The notes: generated by a model not told the origin, from the sequence alone. A stretch of DNA of 64,000 nucleotides from Clostridium sp. 12(A) (GCA_000526575.1 JAGI01000002.1:434001-498000), one strand, 5' to 3'; shown: positions 1 to 9,980, counted from the stretch's first letter. A program made the numbers and translations.

Positions 1-1
1 A

Positions 2-1447
2 CTTAAGATAGCCGCTTACTTAAATTCACTTCCAGAGGAAAAAGTCCGCCTCATGGCAGACACTTACACCGAGGGTTATCGCAAGGGATTTGAGGTCATG
101 GGCAGGGATTTATCAAAGAAAAAATCGGTACAGATCCGTTACGAGCTTGGATTTGAACGTATGATTAAATACGCCATGGAAAATTTTGAAAAGATGGGCC
201 TTAAAATTATTCTCTGCCGTGCAGCCGTTTGGTCTGTAAATGTAAACGTGGGACGCAGAGGCGGATTTTTTGGAACGTCTGCCAACCGGCAGTATGATTA
301 CGATCACCGCTATGACAATGCTATCTATTTAAATAAAGCATTTAAGGACCGCAGAGCTGCTGTGATGAAGGTGGCCTATGAAACTTATAAGGACCTTGCT
401 TCTGAGTTCGCAGGACCTGCAGTTATGGAGACCTTTGGAAAAGAAGGCTTTAAGCCAGTGAATAAAGCCGAGGCAAATATCCTTGATGCAAAGCAGGAAA
501 AACTGGCGGCAGAGATGGCCAACGAATCTTCAAGAATCGTAAACCAGTTTGTCCGCGGAGATGAAATCAGTTTTACCATTATTGCGTTCCCTGTTCCTGA
601 AATCGGAGAACGGTTTGAAGAGATTTTTGATGAGACCATTGCCATCAATACTCTGGATTATGAAAAGTATAAAGACCTTCAGCAGATTATCATTGATGCC
701 CTTGACGAAGCGGAGTATGTGGAGGTGACCGGAAGCGGGGATAATAAGACTAACTTACGGGTGGCTCTTCACGCCCTTAATAACAGGGAAAAAGAAACCA
801 ATTTTGAGAACTGTGTGGCTGATGTGAATATCCCTCTGGGAGAAGTGTTCACGTCCCCAGTGCTTGCCGGTACAGAAGGTACGCTGTTTGTAAGTACAGT
901 ATACATTGGTGATTTTCAGTTTAAAGACCTTATGATGACCTTTGAAAACGGTATGATTAAGGATTATTCCTGTAGCAATTTTGAAGATCCAAGCCAGGGA
1001 AAAGCTTTGATAAAGCAGGTGATATTAAAGAATCACGAAACCCTTCCTATGGGAGAGTTTGCCATTGGAACCAATACCACGGCCTATAAGATGGCAAGAA
1101 AGTTTGGTATTCTGGATAAGCTTCCTATTTTAATTGTTGAGAAGATGGGACCTCATTTTGCAGTGGGAGATACGTGTTACAGCTGGTCAGAGGACAGTCC
1201 TGTGTATAATCCCAATGGAAAAGAAGTGATTGCCAGGGATAACGAAGTGTCAGAGCTTAGAAAGCTTGATTTAACAAAGGCGTATTATAGCTGTCACACG
1301 GATATTACCATTCCTTATGCAGAGCTGGATACCATTGAAACCGTAGCGAAAGATGGCAAAAGGGTTGCGATTATTAAGGACGGTAAGTTTGTGTTAGACG
1401 GAATTGAGGAGTTAAATCTTCCGTTATTAGAGGTTTCTCAGTCATAA
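2..1447 (+). CDS. M29 family metallo-aminopeptidase (5' end outside window)
   Basis: The reading frame is open from base 2 with no start, so the gene begins upstream of the window; an internal ATG at 53 is not the true start. The product resembles clostridial M29 aminopeptidases (AmpS/PepS type), cytoplasmic metal-dependent exopeptidases that release N-terminal residues from peptides. Family-typical elements are visible: GEVFTSP (first metal-binding Glu), MGEFAIGTN (second Glu), and EKMGPHFAVGDTCYSW near the C-terminus followed by a His/Asp region (CHTDITIPY). The visible part is about 480 residues, more than the usual 400-residue family, so an N-terminal extension seems likely. No terminator follows; the next gene has its own promoter. 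Confidence 0.85.
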   Translation, partial: LKIAAYLNSLPEEKVRLMADTYTEGYRKGFEVMGRDLSKKKSVQIRYELGFERMIKYAMENFEKMGLKIILCRAAVWSVNVNVGRRGGFFGTSANRQYDYDHRYDNAIYLNKAFKDRRAAVMKVAYETYKDLASEFAGPAVMETFGKEGFKPVNKAEANILDAKQEKLAAEMANESSRIVNQFVRGDEISFTIIAFPVPEIGERFEEIFDETIAINTLDYEKYKDLQQIIIDALDEAEYVEVTGSGDNKTNLRVALHALNNREKETNFENCVADVNIPLGEVFTSPVLAGTEGTLFVSTVYIGDFQFKDLMMTFENGMIKDYSCSNFEDPSQGKALIKQVILKNHETLPMGEFAIGTNTTAYKMARKFGILDKLPILIVEKMGPHFAVGDTCYSWSEDSPVYNPNGKEVIARDNEVSELRKLDLTKAYYSCHTDITIPYAELDTIETVAKDGKRVAIIKDGKFVLDGIEELNLPLLEVSQS

Positions 1448-1501
1448 ATAATACAAACTGAACAAAAAATACAATGATTGCCAGAAAAAATGTGAAAATA
1501 C

Positions 1502-1528
1502 TTAAGAATTCCACTAAGATGCCGATAA
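1502..1528 (+). promoter_or_regulatory. Sigma-D (sigma-28) type promoter of the chemoreceptor gene
   Basis: TTAA at 1502-1505, exactly 15 bases, then GCCGATAA at 1521-1528. This closely matches the flagellar sigma factor consensus TAAA-N15-GCCGATAT. It lies 48 bases upstream of the chemoreceptor start, which fits class III motility/chemotaxis expression. Confidence 0.75.
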
Positions 1529-1575
1529 TGGCATAGAAGATACAAAGAAAGATGATATCTCATGGAGGGAACTAG

Positions 1576-3387
1576 ATGAAAAATTTAAAGATTGGTAAAA
1601 GAATTACAATTGCGTTTGGAATTGTTTTTGCTTTGTTTTTGATTGTTTCTTGTACTTCTTTGTATGGCTTAATAACAAATAACAGTAAATTTGTAAAGTT
1701 TTATAATAATGGTCATGAGATTACCCTGCTGGCTGCTGATATGAGACGAGATTTACAGTCTTCCGCCAAGAACGTAAGCTATGCGACCATGAGTCTTGAT
1801 ATTAATACAACGAATAAGTACATTGAGACCGCAGAAGGTGATTTTAAAAAGCTTGACGAAGGAATTCAGTATTTAAGGGAGAACTTCAAAGGGGATCAGG
1901 CTCTTGTTGATGATATTGCCAATACCTTAAAAGAGGCAGAGCCATTTAAGGAAGAGGTGTATAATCAGTCAAAGGAGAATAAAAACCGTCAGGCTTCCAA
2001 TCTTTTTTTTGATAAGCTGGAACCGCTGTTCAACAAAATGCAGGATGATCTTGTGAAGATCAGCGATACCGCCCAGGCCAGCGCGGATCAGGACTATAAA
2101 CAGTCCCAGTCCCTTATGATGGTGTCTGAGATCATCATTGTTCTATTTCAGATCTTAGCAGCGGTTGCAACTATAGTGCTTGCAACTACCATTACAAGGA
2201 GTATTGTAAAGCCGGTACGTGAGATTGAAAAGGCAGCCGGAGAGATGTCAAAGGGAAGTCTGCATGTGGATTTAAACTACGAGTCAAAGGATGAGCTTGG
2301 AAGTCTTGCAGACAGCATGAGAAAGACGATATCAAATATAGGCAATATCATTGATGATATTACGTATCTGTTAGGCGCAATGGCTTCTGGGGATTTCCAG
2401 GTGGGGTCTAAGTGCAGAGAGCAGTATGTCTATGATTATGAGCCAATTATGGAAGCACTTCGTAATATCCGTAATAATTTAAGCGATGCTCTTTTCCGCA
2501 TCAATGAATCAGCTGATCAGGTCGCTAGTGGTTCGGAGCAGGTCTCTTCTGGTGCCCAGGCCCTGTCTCAGGGAGCAACAGAGCAGGCGTCTTCCATTCA
2601 GGAGCTTGCGGCTACGATTAACGATATCTCAAACCAGATCAACAGCAATGCTCAGAATGCCAAAGAAGCCCGAATGGAAGCTGAGAAAGCAGAGCAGAAT
2701 GTAATGGCCAGCAATGAGAAGATGGTAGAGATGAATCAGGCCATGATGCAGATCAGCGATAAGTCCAATGAAATTGGTAAGATTATTAAGACCATCGAAG
2801 ATATTGCATTCCAGACCAATATTCTGGCCCTTAACGCTGCTGTAGAGGCAGCCAGGGCAGGTGAGGCAGGGAAAGGTTTTGCAGTCGTTGCTGATGAGGT
2901 ACGTAATCTTGCCAGCAAGTCTGGGGAAGCAGCAAAGAATACCACATTACTCATTGAAGAGAGCATGCATGCAGTAGAAAACGGCACCAGAATCTCCACG
3001 GAGACAGCAAAATCCATGCAGCAGGTGGTAGAAGGAACAAAGCGCATCAACACGATTATTGAGAATGTTGCAGAAGCTTCCGATATGCAGGCAATTGCTG
3101 TCAATCAGGTTACCCAGGGAATCGACCAGATTTCCAGCGTGGTACAGACAAATTCTGCAACGGCAGAACAGAGTGCGGCAGCCAGCGAAGAGCTGTCGGG
3201 CCAGGCCCAGATTATGAAGGGGCTGGTACAGCAGTTTAGACTCTACGATGGAAGTGAAAGTGTTACTGCCAAAGAAGAGCCTTTGCCTCAGATTACACAA
3301 TATGAGGAAGAAGCTGAGCTTCCACAGATAGAAATTGATCCGGTATATTTTGAAGATACGTCTTCTTATGGTGGCAGCAAATATTAA
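1576..3387 (+). CDS. Methyl-accepting chemotaxis protein
   Basis: Transmembrane chemoreceptor that signals to CheA/CheW. From the N-terminus: membrane segment at about residues 10-30, a helical four-helix-bundle-like sensor to about 185, a second membrane segment at about 185-208, HAMP domain at about 210-265, then a long cytoplasmic coiled coil. The highly conserved signalling tip ([20 protein letters not shown]) lies at about residues 408-428. The tail is acidic and shows no CheR/CheB pentapeptide. The ATG has a good ribosome site (GGAGGGA). The gene is monocistronic, with a sigma-D-like promoter and a strong terminator. The ligand cannot be predicted. Confidence 0.95.
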   Translation: MKNLKIGKRITIAFGIVFALFLIVSCTSLYGLITNNSKFVKFYNNGHEITLLAADMRRDLQSSAKNVSYATMSLDINTTNKYIETAEGDFKKLDEGIQYLRENFKGDQALVDDIANTLKEAEPFKEEVYNQSKENKNRQASNLFFDKLEPLFNKMQDDLVKISDTAQASADQDYKQSQSLMMVSEIIIVLFQILAAVATIVLATTITRSIVKPVREIEKAAGEMSKGSLHVDLNYESKDELGSLADSMRKTISNIGNIIDDITYLLGAMASGDFQVGSKCREQYVYDYEPIMEALRNIRNNLSDALFRINESADQVASGSEQVSSGAQALSQGATEQASSIQELAATINDISNQINSNAQNAKEARMEAEKAEQNVMASNEKMVEMNQAMMQISDKSNEIGKIIKTIEDIAFQTNILALNAAVEAARAGEAGKGFAVVADEVRNLASKSGEAAKNTTLLIEESMHAVENGTRISTETAKSMQQVVEGTKRINTIIENVAEASDMQAIAVNQVTQGIDQISSVVQTNSATAEQSAAASEELSGQAQIMKGLVQQFRLYDGSESVTAKEEPLPQITQYEEEAELPQIEIDPVYFEDTSSYGGSKY

Positions 3388-3400
3388 TATTACATAGTGA

Positions 3401-3446
3401 GGCGCATGGCGGAAGGATTAACTTCCTGTCATGCGCCATTGTTTTT
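3401..3446 (+). terminator. Intrinsic terminator of the chemoreceptor gene
   Basis: GGCGCATG at 3401-3408 pairs with CATGCGCC at 3430-3437, with a further GGAAG/CTTCC inner pairing, followed by GTTTTT. Confidence 0.85.
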
Positions 3447-3483
3447 GCCATTTTGGATATACTTAAAAATAAAAAGAAAACCA

Positions 3484-3512
3484 TTGACGAAGGAGAGAAA
3501 AACTAGTATTAT
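3484..3512 (+). promoter_or_regulatory. Promoter of the pur cluster
   Basis: TTGACG (3484-3489), 17-base spacer, TATTAT (3507-3512). About 110 bases of AT-rich leader follow before purE. I see no purine riboswitch consensus in it. Confidence 0.5.
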
Positions 3513-3624
3513 AATTAATAAGTAGTGATTGATTTATAAGTATAATATATTAATTAAACTAATTAATGATATAACCGTTAATAATGAATTATCATATCAT
3601 ACAAAGCGAAAAGGAGAATTTACT

Positions 3625-4143
3625 ATGGCAAAGGTATCAATTGTTATGGGAAGCGATTCTGATATGCCTATTATGGCTCAGGCGGCAGAGATTTTAGAGA
3701 AGCTTGGTGTGGAGTTCGAGATGACTGTAATTTCAGCCCACAGAGAGCCTGATATATTTTTTGAATATGCAAAGACAGCAGAGGCAAGAGGAGTAAAGGT
3801 AATCATTGCCGGTGCCGGTAAAGCTGCTCATCTTCCAGGCATGTGTGCAGCTCTCTTTCCAATGCCAGTCATCGGAATACCCATGAAAACTTCTGATCTT
3901 GGCGGAGTGGATTCTCTTTATTCCATCGTTCAGATGCCATCCGGCATACCGGTAGCTACCGTTGCCATTAATGGAGGAACCAATGCAGGTATTCTGGCTG
4001 CTAAAATTCTGGCTGCCAGTGATGAAGAGCTTTTAAAGAGATTAAAGGACTATTCTGAGAATTTAAAGAACGATGTGGTGAAGAAGGCCGAAAAGCTGGA
4101 CCAGATCGGTTATAAGGAATATGTAGCCCAGATGAAAAAGTAA
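3625..4143 (+). CDS. purE: N5-carboxyaminoimidazole ribonucleotide mutase PurE
   Basis: Cytoplasmic purine-biosynthesis enzyme forming carboxyaminoimidazole ribonucleotide (CAIR). The start at 3625 follows AAAAGGAG and gives 172 residues, normal for PurE; a longer upstream frame has no ribosome site. Family motifs are GSDSDMP at residues 9-15, SAHREPD around 38-44 with the catalytic His, and [11 protein letters not shown] in the middle. The family contains mutases that work with PurK and direct AIR carboxylases. No purK is in this window, so the exact chemistry (mutase or carboxylase) is open. It is first in the purE-purM-purN-purD cluster. Confidence 0.93.
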   Translation: MAKVSIVMGSDSDMPIMAQAAEILEKLGVEFEMTVISAHREPDIFFEYAKTAEARGVKVIIAGAGKAAHLPGMCAALFPMPVIGIPMKTSDLGGVDSLYSIVQMPSGIPVATVAINGGTNAGILAAKILAASDEELLKRLKDYSENLKNDVVKKAEKLDQIGYKEYVAQMKK

Positions 4144-4169
4144 AATATCAGAAGCGGAGGAAAAAAGGT

Positions 4170-5195
4170 ATGGATTATAAGAATGCCGGAGTTGACATAG
4201 AGGCCGGATACCGGTCAGTGGAATTGATGAAAAAGCATGTAAAGGAAACCATGAGACCAGAAGTACTTGGAGGCCTTGGAGGATTCTCAGGCGCATTTTC
4301 CATGTCAGCATTTAAAAATATGGAAAAACCCACTCTGGTTTCTGGTACCGATGGGGTTGGGACTAAGCTTAAGCTGGCATTTCTTATGGACAAGCATGAT
4401 ACCGTAGGCATTGACTGTGTGGCTATGTGTGTCAACGACATTGCCTGCGCAGGCGGTGAGCCCTTATTTTTCCTTGATTACATTGCCTGCGGAAAGAATT
4501 TCCCGGAAAAAATCGCTGAGATTGTAGGCGGAGTTGCAGAAGGCTGTAAGCAGGCTGGTGCAGCTTTGATCGGTGGAGAGACTGCCGAGATGCCAGGCTT
4601 TTACCCGGAAGATGAATATGACCTTGCAGGATTCGCGGTTGGTGTAGTGGATGAAAAGGATTTAATTACGGGAGCTTCCTTAAAGGCTGGAGACGTACTC
4701 ATAGGAATTGCATCCTCCGGTGTTCACAGCAACGGTTTTTCTCTGGTCCGCAAAGTGTTTGATGTTTCCAAAGAAAGCCTTGGCACTTATTATGAGGAGC
4801 TTGGTAAAACACTTGGAGAAGCCCTCATAGTTCCTACAAAGATTTATGTAAAAGCTCTTAAGAGTGTAAAGGAAAGCGGTGTGGTAATCAAGGCTTGCAG
4901 CCATATTACCGGCGGTGGTTTTTATGAGAATATTCCCAGGATGCTTCCAGATGGTATCACTGCAATAGTGGAAAAGAACAGCTATGAAGTGCCGGCGATT
5001 TTTAAGCTTATGGCAAAGAAGGGTGACATTGCAGAAGAGATGATGTATAACACCTACAACATGGGAATTGGAATGATTCTGGCAGTGGATGAAACGGATG
5101 TGGACGCAGCCATGGAAGCCATTGGTAAGGCTGGAGAGACTGCTTATGTTATCGGACGCACAGCTGAGGGCGAAAAGGGTGTGACTCTATGCTAA
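4170..5195 (+). CDS. purM: Phosphoribosylformylglycinamidine cyclo-ligase PurM (AIR synthetase)
   Basis: ATP-dependent ring closure of FGAM to aminoimidazole ribonucleotide in purine synthesis. The protein has 341 residues, the usual PurM length. It shows [13 protein letters not shown] near residue 58, [23 protein letters not shown] in the N-terminal domain, [11 protein letters not shown] near residue 130, and [13 protein letters not shown]. The ATG follows GGAGGAAAAAA. The gene lies 26 bases after purE and overlaps purN by 7 bases, suggesting translational coupling. Confidence 0.96.
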   Translation: MDYKNAGVDIEAGYRSVELMKKHVKETMRPEVLGGLGGFSGAFSMSAFKNMEKPTLVSGTDGVGTKLKLAFLMDKHDTVGIDCVAMCVNDIACAGGEPLFFLDYIACGKNFPEKIAEIVGGVAEGCKQAGAALIGGETAEMPGFYPEDEYDLAGFAVGVVDEKDLITGASLKAGDVLIGIASSGVHSNGFSLVRKVFDVSKESLGTYYEELGKTLGEALIVPTKIYVKALKSVKESGVVIKACSHITGGGFYENIPRMLPDGITAIVEKNSYEVPAIFKLMAKKGDIAEEMMYNTYNMGIGMILAVDETDVDAAMEAIGKAGETAYVIGRTAEGEKGVTLC

Positions 5196-5791
5196 GGATC
5201 GGCGTACTTGTTTCCGGGGGAGGCACCAATCTTCAGGCCGTGTTAGATGCCATTGATCAAGGAGCCATTACAAACGCAGAAGTGAATGTAGTCATAAGCA
5301 ACAATAAGAATGCTTATGCACTGAAACGGGCCGGAGAGCGTGGAATTGATGCGGTTTGTATTTCCCCCAAAGACTTTGATAGCAGAGAAGAGTTTTATCA
5401 CGCCCTGCTTGAAAAAACCGATGAATACCGGCTTGATCTTATTGTTCTTGCCGGTTTCCTTGTTGCCATACCAGAGGCCATGATTAAAAAATACCGCAAT
5501 CGGATTATTAACGTACACCCGTCTCTCATACCAGCATTCTGCGGCGTGGGATACTATGGGCTGAAGGTCCATGAGGCTGCCTTGGAGCGGGGCGTGAAGA
5601 TAACGGGAGCAACTGTACATTATGTAGATGAGGGAACGGATACCGGACCAATTATTCTTCAAAAAGCAGTAGAGGTGCATAAAGGAGATACTCCGAAGGA
5701 ACTCCAACAAAGAGTGATGGAAGAGGCAGAATGGGTCATTTTGCCCAAGGCCATTCATATGATTGCAAATGGACAGGAGGAGATAGGATGA
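5189..5791 (+). CDS. purN: Phosphoribosylglycinamide formyltransferase PurN
   Basis: Transfers a formyl group from 10-formyl-tetrahydrofolate to GAR. The 200 residues match the family size. The N-terminal substrate loop [10 protein letters not shown] (residues 8-17), the catalytic NVHPSLIP (Asn and His), and the Asp-containing [11 protein letters not shown] segment are all present. [15 protein letters not shown] stretch replaces the shorter linker of the E. coli enzyme, as is usual in clostridia. The gene overlaps both purM and purD (ATGA). Confidence 0.95.
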   Translation: MLRIGVLVSGGGTNLQAVLDAIDQGAITNAEVNVVISNNKNAYALKRAGERGIDAVCISPKDFDSREEFYHALLEKTDEYRLDLIVLAGFLVAIPEAMIKKYRNRIINVHPSLIPAFCGVGYYGLKVHEAALERGVKITGATVHYVDEGTDTGPIILQKAVEVHKGDTPKELQQRVMEEAEWVILPKAIHMIANGQEEIG

Positions 5792-7062
5792 AAGTTCTGA
5801 TCATAGGAGGCGGCGGAAGAGAGCATGCCATTGCTTGGAAAATAGCTCAAAGCCCAAAGGTTGAAACGATTTATTGCGCACCTGGAAATGCTGGGATTGC
5901 AGAATTTGCAGAGTGTGTGGATATTTCTGTTCTGGATTTTGACAGACAGGTGGCTTTTGCCAGGGAGCATGAGATTGACTTGACCATAGTAGGCCCTGAC
6001 GATCCTTTGGTTGCTGGCGCAGCAGATGCATTTATAAAAGCTGGTCTTCGTGTTTTTGGACCGAATAAAGACGCTGCCCGTTTGGAGGGTTCTAAATCCT
6101 TTTCTAAGGATCTGATGAAAAAATATGGGATTCCCACTGCTGGATATGAAACCTTTGATTCTCCAGAGGAGGCTTTAAGCTACTTAGAAACCGCCAGGAT
6201 GCCCATTGTACTGAAGGCAGACGGACTGGCACTTGGAAAAGGAGTTCTCATCTGCAATACGAGAGAAGAGGCCAAAGAGGGAGTAAAAGCTCTTATGCTT
6301 GATAAGCAGTTTGGTTCTTCCGGTGACCGGATTGTGGCCGAGGAATTTATGACCGGTCGGGAAGTATCCGTTCTTTCTTTTGTTGATGGAAATACCATTA
6401 AGATCATGACCTCTGCCCAGGATCATAAAAGGGCGAAGGATGGGGATGAGGGACTTAACACAGGAGGAATGGGTACTTTTTCTCCAAGCCCATTTTATAC
6501 GACGGAAATAGATGACTATTGCCAAAAGCATATTTATGAGCCAACCGTTCGGGCATTAAGGTCTGAAGGGATTGAGTTTAAGGGCATCATATTCTTTGGG
6601 CTCATGCTGACAGAAGACGGGCCTAAGGTCCTTGAATACAATGCCAGATTCGGTGACCCTGAGACTCAGGTAGTGCTTCCCCGTATGAAAAATGATATAG
6701 TGGAAGTATTTGAAGCCTGTATTGACGGAACCCTGGATCAGATTGATCTGCGGTTTGAAGAAAATGCAGCGGTCTGTGTGGTTCTGGCATCCAATGGCTA
6801 TCCGGAGCACTACGAGAAGGGCTTCCCCATAAAAGGACTTTCAAGCTTTCGAAAAAAAGACGGCTATTATGCCTTCCATGCTGGCAGCTGTTTCAATGAA
6901 AAGGGGGAACCTGTCACAAATGGAGGCAGGGTTCTTGGTATCACTGCTCTTGGTTCGGACCTAAAAGAAGCGAGAAAGCATGCCTATGAAGCTGCCCAGT
7001 GGGTTTCTTTTGAAAATAAATACATGAGAAATGATATTGGAAAAGCAATTGATGATGTCTGA
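5788..7062 (+). CDS. purD: Phosphoribosylamine-glycine ligase PurD (GAR synthetase)
   Basis: ATP-grasp ligase joining phosphoribosylamine and glycine. I chose ATG 5788, preceded by GGACAGGAGGAGAT and overlapping the purN stop by four bases, over an upstream in-frame start. This gives 424 residues, typical of PurD. Motifs: IIGGGGREHAIAWK at the N-terminus, LKADGLALGKGV in the ATP-grasp fold, and EYNARFGDPETQ with metal ligands. It is the last gene of the cluster. No clear terminator follows directly. Confidence 0.96.
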   Translation: MKVLIIGGGGREHAIAWKIAQSPKVETIYCAPGNAGIAEFAECVDISVLDFDRQVAFAREHEIDLTIVGPDDPLVAGAADAFIKAGLRVFGPNKDAARLEGSKSFSKDLMKKYGIPTAGYETFDSPEEALSYLETARMPIVLKADGLALGKGVLICNTREEAKEGVKALMLDKQFGSSGDRIVAEEFMTGREVSVLSFVDGNTIKIMTSAQDHKRAKDGDEGLNTGGMGTFSPSPFYTTEIDDYCQKHIYEPTVRALRSEGIEFKGIIFFGLMLTEDGPKVLEYNARFGDPETQVVLPRMKNDIVEVFEACIDGTLDQIDLRFEENAAVCVVLASNGYPEHYEKGFPIKGLSSFRKKDGYYAFHAGSCFNEKGEPVTNGGRVLGITALGSDLKEARKHAYEAAQWVSFENKYMRNDIGKAIDDV

Positions 7063-7122
7063 ATGAAATTTATAATATCTTAATAAATATTAATAAAAAT
7101 GGCCTGGTTTGTTAAAAAATCG

Positions 7123-7151
7123 TTGACATGATGCCTATTTCATGATATGTT
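7123..7151 (+). promoter_or_regulatory. Strong sigma-A promoter with no recognised gene downstream
   Basis: Consensus TTGACA (7123-7128), 17-base spacer, TATGTT (7146-7151). A CATGATATG overlapping the -10 region is repeated in inverted orientation at 7196-7204. Confidence 0.6.
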
Positions 7152-7157
7152 ATTTCT

Positions 7158-7599
7158 AATGCGTGATGTATATGGAGCATATAAAAGGTGTATGTCATAT
7201 CATGGACAAATTCTGGAAATCTACATTTTTTATCATGAGTCGGATGCTGTAATTCTATAGGTACCAGCTGGTTCATAATCGCATAATTGTCAGTGATACA
7301 GGCGTTTTTTCGCAATTGTATCAGAATGGCGGAGCCTTTACAAACGGTTTTTTATATACAGGATTTTACTTATTTTAACAAACGAAGACATTTGAAAATA
7401 GTAACGGATATCATGGATGTTGTAATCACAAGTACCCACTCTGATATAAAACCAAAACAGGTGAATGGTTATTCTTATAACTGTGAATAGATATTAAGAA
7501 ACGCCTAATACAGTTAAATAGTACCGGAAGACATCACAAAGTAGGGATTGTTCTAAGTTGTAGGTAAGCCGATATCCAAGTTTTGGATATCGGCTTTTT
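7158..7599 (+). other. Putative orphan transcript: non-coding RNA or decayed gene
   Basis: The 778-base gap between purD and the next gene contains a near-consensus promoter and, about 410 bases later, a strong terminator, yet no convincing gene. In the three forward frames only short pieces are open: about 33 codons from 7160, and a 67-codon frame ending at 7490 that lacks a good ribosome site. I recognise neither. The unit could be a structured RNA or the remains of a small gene. The rest of the gap (7600-7840) holds AAAGGAGG at 7614-7621 before a five-codon ORF at 7629-7646. Confidence 0.3.
7568..7599 (+). terminator. Intrinsic terminator of the orphan unit
   Basis: Perfect 12-base arms GCCGATATCCAA and TTGGATATCGGC with a three-base loop, followed by TTTTT. 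Confidence 0.85.
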
Positions 7600-7840
7600 A
7601 TAATTTTAGCCGTAAAGGAGGCTGATCAATGGTTCATAGTAAGTAAGGAACTGGTTTGAGAAAATGGATTCTAAGAAAGACAGGAAAGGATTTCAGGAAA
7701 AATTATTAACTATATGTTTCCGCTTTAAAAGGGGATTAGTAATACTTGGGAAATTGGGTAATTAACTACTGGCTTTGATCGGAGGAACCTTCGGTTTAAG
7801 TGTAAGATGTGCATAGATATGCGCAGGATTGGAGGAAAAA

Positions 7841-9715
7841 ATGCTTGAATGTTTACGTAAATTGAATTTGCCGGAGTATGTACAGGAAATATTGAACCAT
7901 TCCAAAGGGGTTATTGTTCCAAAGACGAGGGAAGAGCTTATCGAGCTTGCCATGGGAAATGGGACAAATAACGAGTATGAGATCGAATATGATGTTAAGG
8001 GCAAAGGCAGGGTACTGGAAGCAACTGCAACCCGCTGTACCAATGGTATCGTAGTTAATTATGTAGAAGATTACATGAGAAGACGTGATCCAAACTGTAT
8101 GTACATTGCAGATAACAAACCTACCGATAAACCAAGATATGAGGAGGTTTTTCATAGCAATTTTGATTCCTTAAGAACAGAAACCTTTGAATGGCTGAAA
8201 GAACAGGAGCTGATTTTCTTCCCGTTTAAATCAGGCGGGGTAGAATACGGTTATGATTCTGTACTCATCTCTCCGTTAAATGCAGGCTTTTTTGCTGCTG
8301 GATTAGCAGACCTTCAGGGATTTGAAAATATTGATGACATCACTGATTTTGATTTAAAAGCAATTGTTTATCTGGCACCTCCGTTCCGTCATACGCATTT
8401 TAATGGAAAGCAGGCAGTCATCCATAACCGTCTTGACGGTATTCACGAGGTTTATTCTTACAACCTTTATCCAGGACCAAGTGCAAAGAAAGGTATCTAC
8501 GGCGTATTGTTAAATATCGGAGAGACGGAAGGCTGGGTAACAGCACATGCCTCAACGGTTAAGGTGATTACTCCTTACGACAATGAGATCGTAATCATGC
8601 ATGAAGGTGCTTCTGGTGGTGGAAAAAGTGAGATGATCGAGGATATCCACAGAGAGATGGATGGAAGAACTGTATTTGGAACCAACACGGTCACTGGAGA
8701 AAAGAATTATCTTGTACTCAGCGAGACCTGTGATTTGATTCCGGTAACTGACGATATGGCTTTATGCCCTCCGAATATCCAGAATGAAAGCAAGAAACTG
8801 GTTGTAGCTGATGCAGAGTCATCCTGGTTTATCCGTCTTGATAATATCAAGAGCTATGGATCTTCTCCACAGTATGAAAAATTACTGATTCAGACGAAAG
8901 AACCACTTGTCTATCTAAATATGAAGGCAATTCCTGGTGCAACCAGCCTTCCATGGGAGCATACGCTGGATTCCAATGGAAAGCCATGTCCTAACCCAAG
9001 AGTTATCCTACCGAGAAAGATGATCGAGAAAGCTTATCAGGGAACTGTTGAAGTAGATGTGAGAAGCTTTGGTGTTCGAACTCCTGCATGTACCAAGGAG
9101 AATCCATCCTATGGTATCATGGGAATCTTCCAGGTCCTGCCTCCTGCACTGGCATGGCTGTGGCGTCTGGTTGCACCCCGTGGTTATAATAACCCAAGCA
9201 TTATCGACTCCCTGGAGATGACAAGCGAAGGTGTTGGATCCTACTGGCCATTCGCAACTGGTAAGAGAGTAACCCAGGCAAATCTTCTTCTGGATCAGAT
9301 CGTGAATTCCAGCAATACCCGGTATGTATTAATCCCTAACCAGCATATTGGAGCTTATGAAGTAAGCTTTATGCCTCAGTGGGTATCCAGAGAATACATT
9401 GCACGCCGTGGAAGCGCGAAGTTTAAGCCAGAGCATCTGGTGGAATGCCGTTGTCCTTTATTAGGCTTTGGTCTGGAATCCTTAAAGATTGACGGACAGT
9501 ATATCAGCAGAGCATTCTTAAGACCTGAAACCCAGCCGGAAGTTGGTCTGGAAGGCTACGATGCCGGTGCAAAGATACTGACAGATTTCTTTAAGCAGGA
9601 ACTTGAGCAGTTTAACACAGAAGAATTAAATCCTCTGGGAAGACAAATTATTGAGATGTTCTATAACGGAGCTACCGTAGAAGATTACATGAATGTAATT
9701 CCTATGAGATATTAA
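7841..9715 (+). CDS. DUF4914 family protein with a P-loop-like motif
   Basis: A 624-residue cytoplasmic protein that I recognise as the uncharacterised DUF4914 family, common in Lachnospiraceae. The start at 7841 has GGAGG five bases upstream; an earlier in-frame TTG lacks such spacing. Residues 256-265 read GASGGGKSEM, a Walker-A-like loop similar in form to that of PEP carboxykinase and HPr kinase. Downstream aromatic and glycine-rich segments (LPPALAWLWRLVAPRG) are unusual. It has no membrane segments or signal peptide. It stands alone, with a long untranslated region before it and a terminator after it. The function is unknown; nucleotide binding is an inference from the loop. Confidence 0.8.
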   Translation: MLECLRKLNLPEYVQEILNHSKGVIVPKTREELIELAMGNGTNNEYEIEYDVKGKGRVLEATATRCTNGIVVNYVEDYMRRRDPNCMYIADNKPTDKPRYEEVFHSNFDSLRTETFEWLKEQELIFFPFKSGGVEYGYDSVLISPLNAGFFAAGLADLQGFENIDDITDFDLKAIVYLAPPFRHTHFNGKQAVIHNRLDGIHEVYSYNLYPGPSAKKGIYGVLLNIGETEGWVTAHASTVKVITPYDNEIVIMHEGASGGGKSEMIEDIHREMDGRTVFGTNTVTGEKNYLVLSETCDLIPVTDDMALCPPNIQNESKKLVVADAESSWFIRLDNIKSYGSSPQYEKLLIQTKEPLVYLNMKAIPGATSLPWEHTLDSNGKPCPNPRVILPRKMIEKAYQGTVEVDVRSFGVRTPACTKENPSYGIMGIFQVLPPALAWLWRLVAPRGYNNPSIIDSLEMTSEGVGSYWPFATGKRVTQANLLLDQIVNSSNTRYVLIPNQHIGAYEVSFMPQWVSREYIARRGSAKFKPEHLVECRCPLLGFGLESLKIDGQYISRAFLRPETQPEVGLEGYDAGAKILTDFFKQELEQFNTEELNPLGRQIIEMFYNGATVEDYMNVIPMRY

Positions 9716-9731
9716 ATAGTTAGAAACAAAG

Positions 9732-9759
9732 AACCTTCCTTCTATGGGGAAGGTTTTTT
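9732..9759 (+). terminator. Terminator of the DUF4914 gene
   Basis: AACCTTCC (9732-9739) pairs with GGAAGGTT (9748-9755), followed by TTTT. Confidence 0.88.
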
Positions 9760-9903
9760 GCTTGTTTGAGAAGCTTGTTACCCAGGAGAGAAAAACGGAT
9801 AGAGGAAGTCAAAATGATTTCCGGTATTATTTATAATATTTTCGTTTTCAGCATAGGAAAATAAGTAAATTACAATAAAAACGGGATGAATTTATGCATT
9901 ATG

Positions 9904-9931
9904 CCATTGACATTGCCCTCATGGTCAATGG
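9904..9931. promoter_or_regulatory. Inverted repeat upstream of the microcompartment locus, candidate operator
   Basis: CCATTGAC (9904-9911) and GTCAATGG (9924-9931) are perfect 8-base inverted arms with a 12-base centre. The left arm contains TTGACA, and TATAAT lies at 9933-9938, about 20 bases further on. The repeat would therefore overlap a weakly spaced promoter and could bind a regulator. No regulator is assigned. Confidence 0.45.
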
Positions 9932-9980
9932 TTATAATTAATCCATAGATATACTTTTTAGAAAAAATGAGGTGGTTGTA

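Noticed and set aside
3529-3624. 32-codon upstream extension of purE
   Set aside because: AT-rich, overlapping the leader, and longer than the family; ATG 3625 has a clear ribosome site.
3513-3624. Purine riboswitch before purE
   Set aside because: The conserved purine aptamer core and paired stems cannot be found in this leader.
7287-7490. 67-codon frame in the orphan unit
   Set aside because: No ribosome site at its start and no recognisable family; kept only as part of the unassigned unit.
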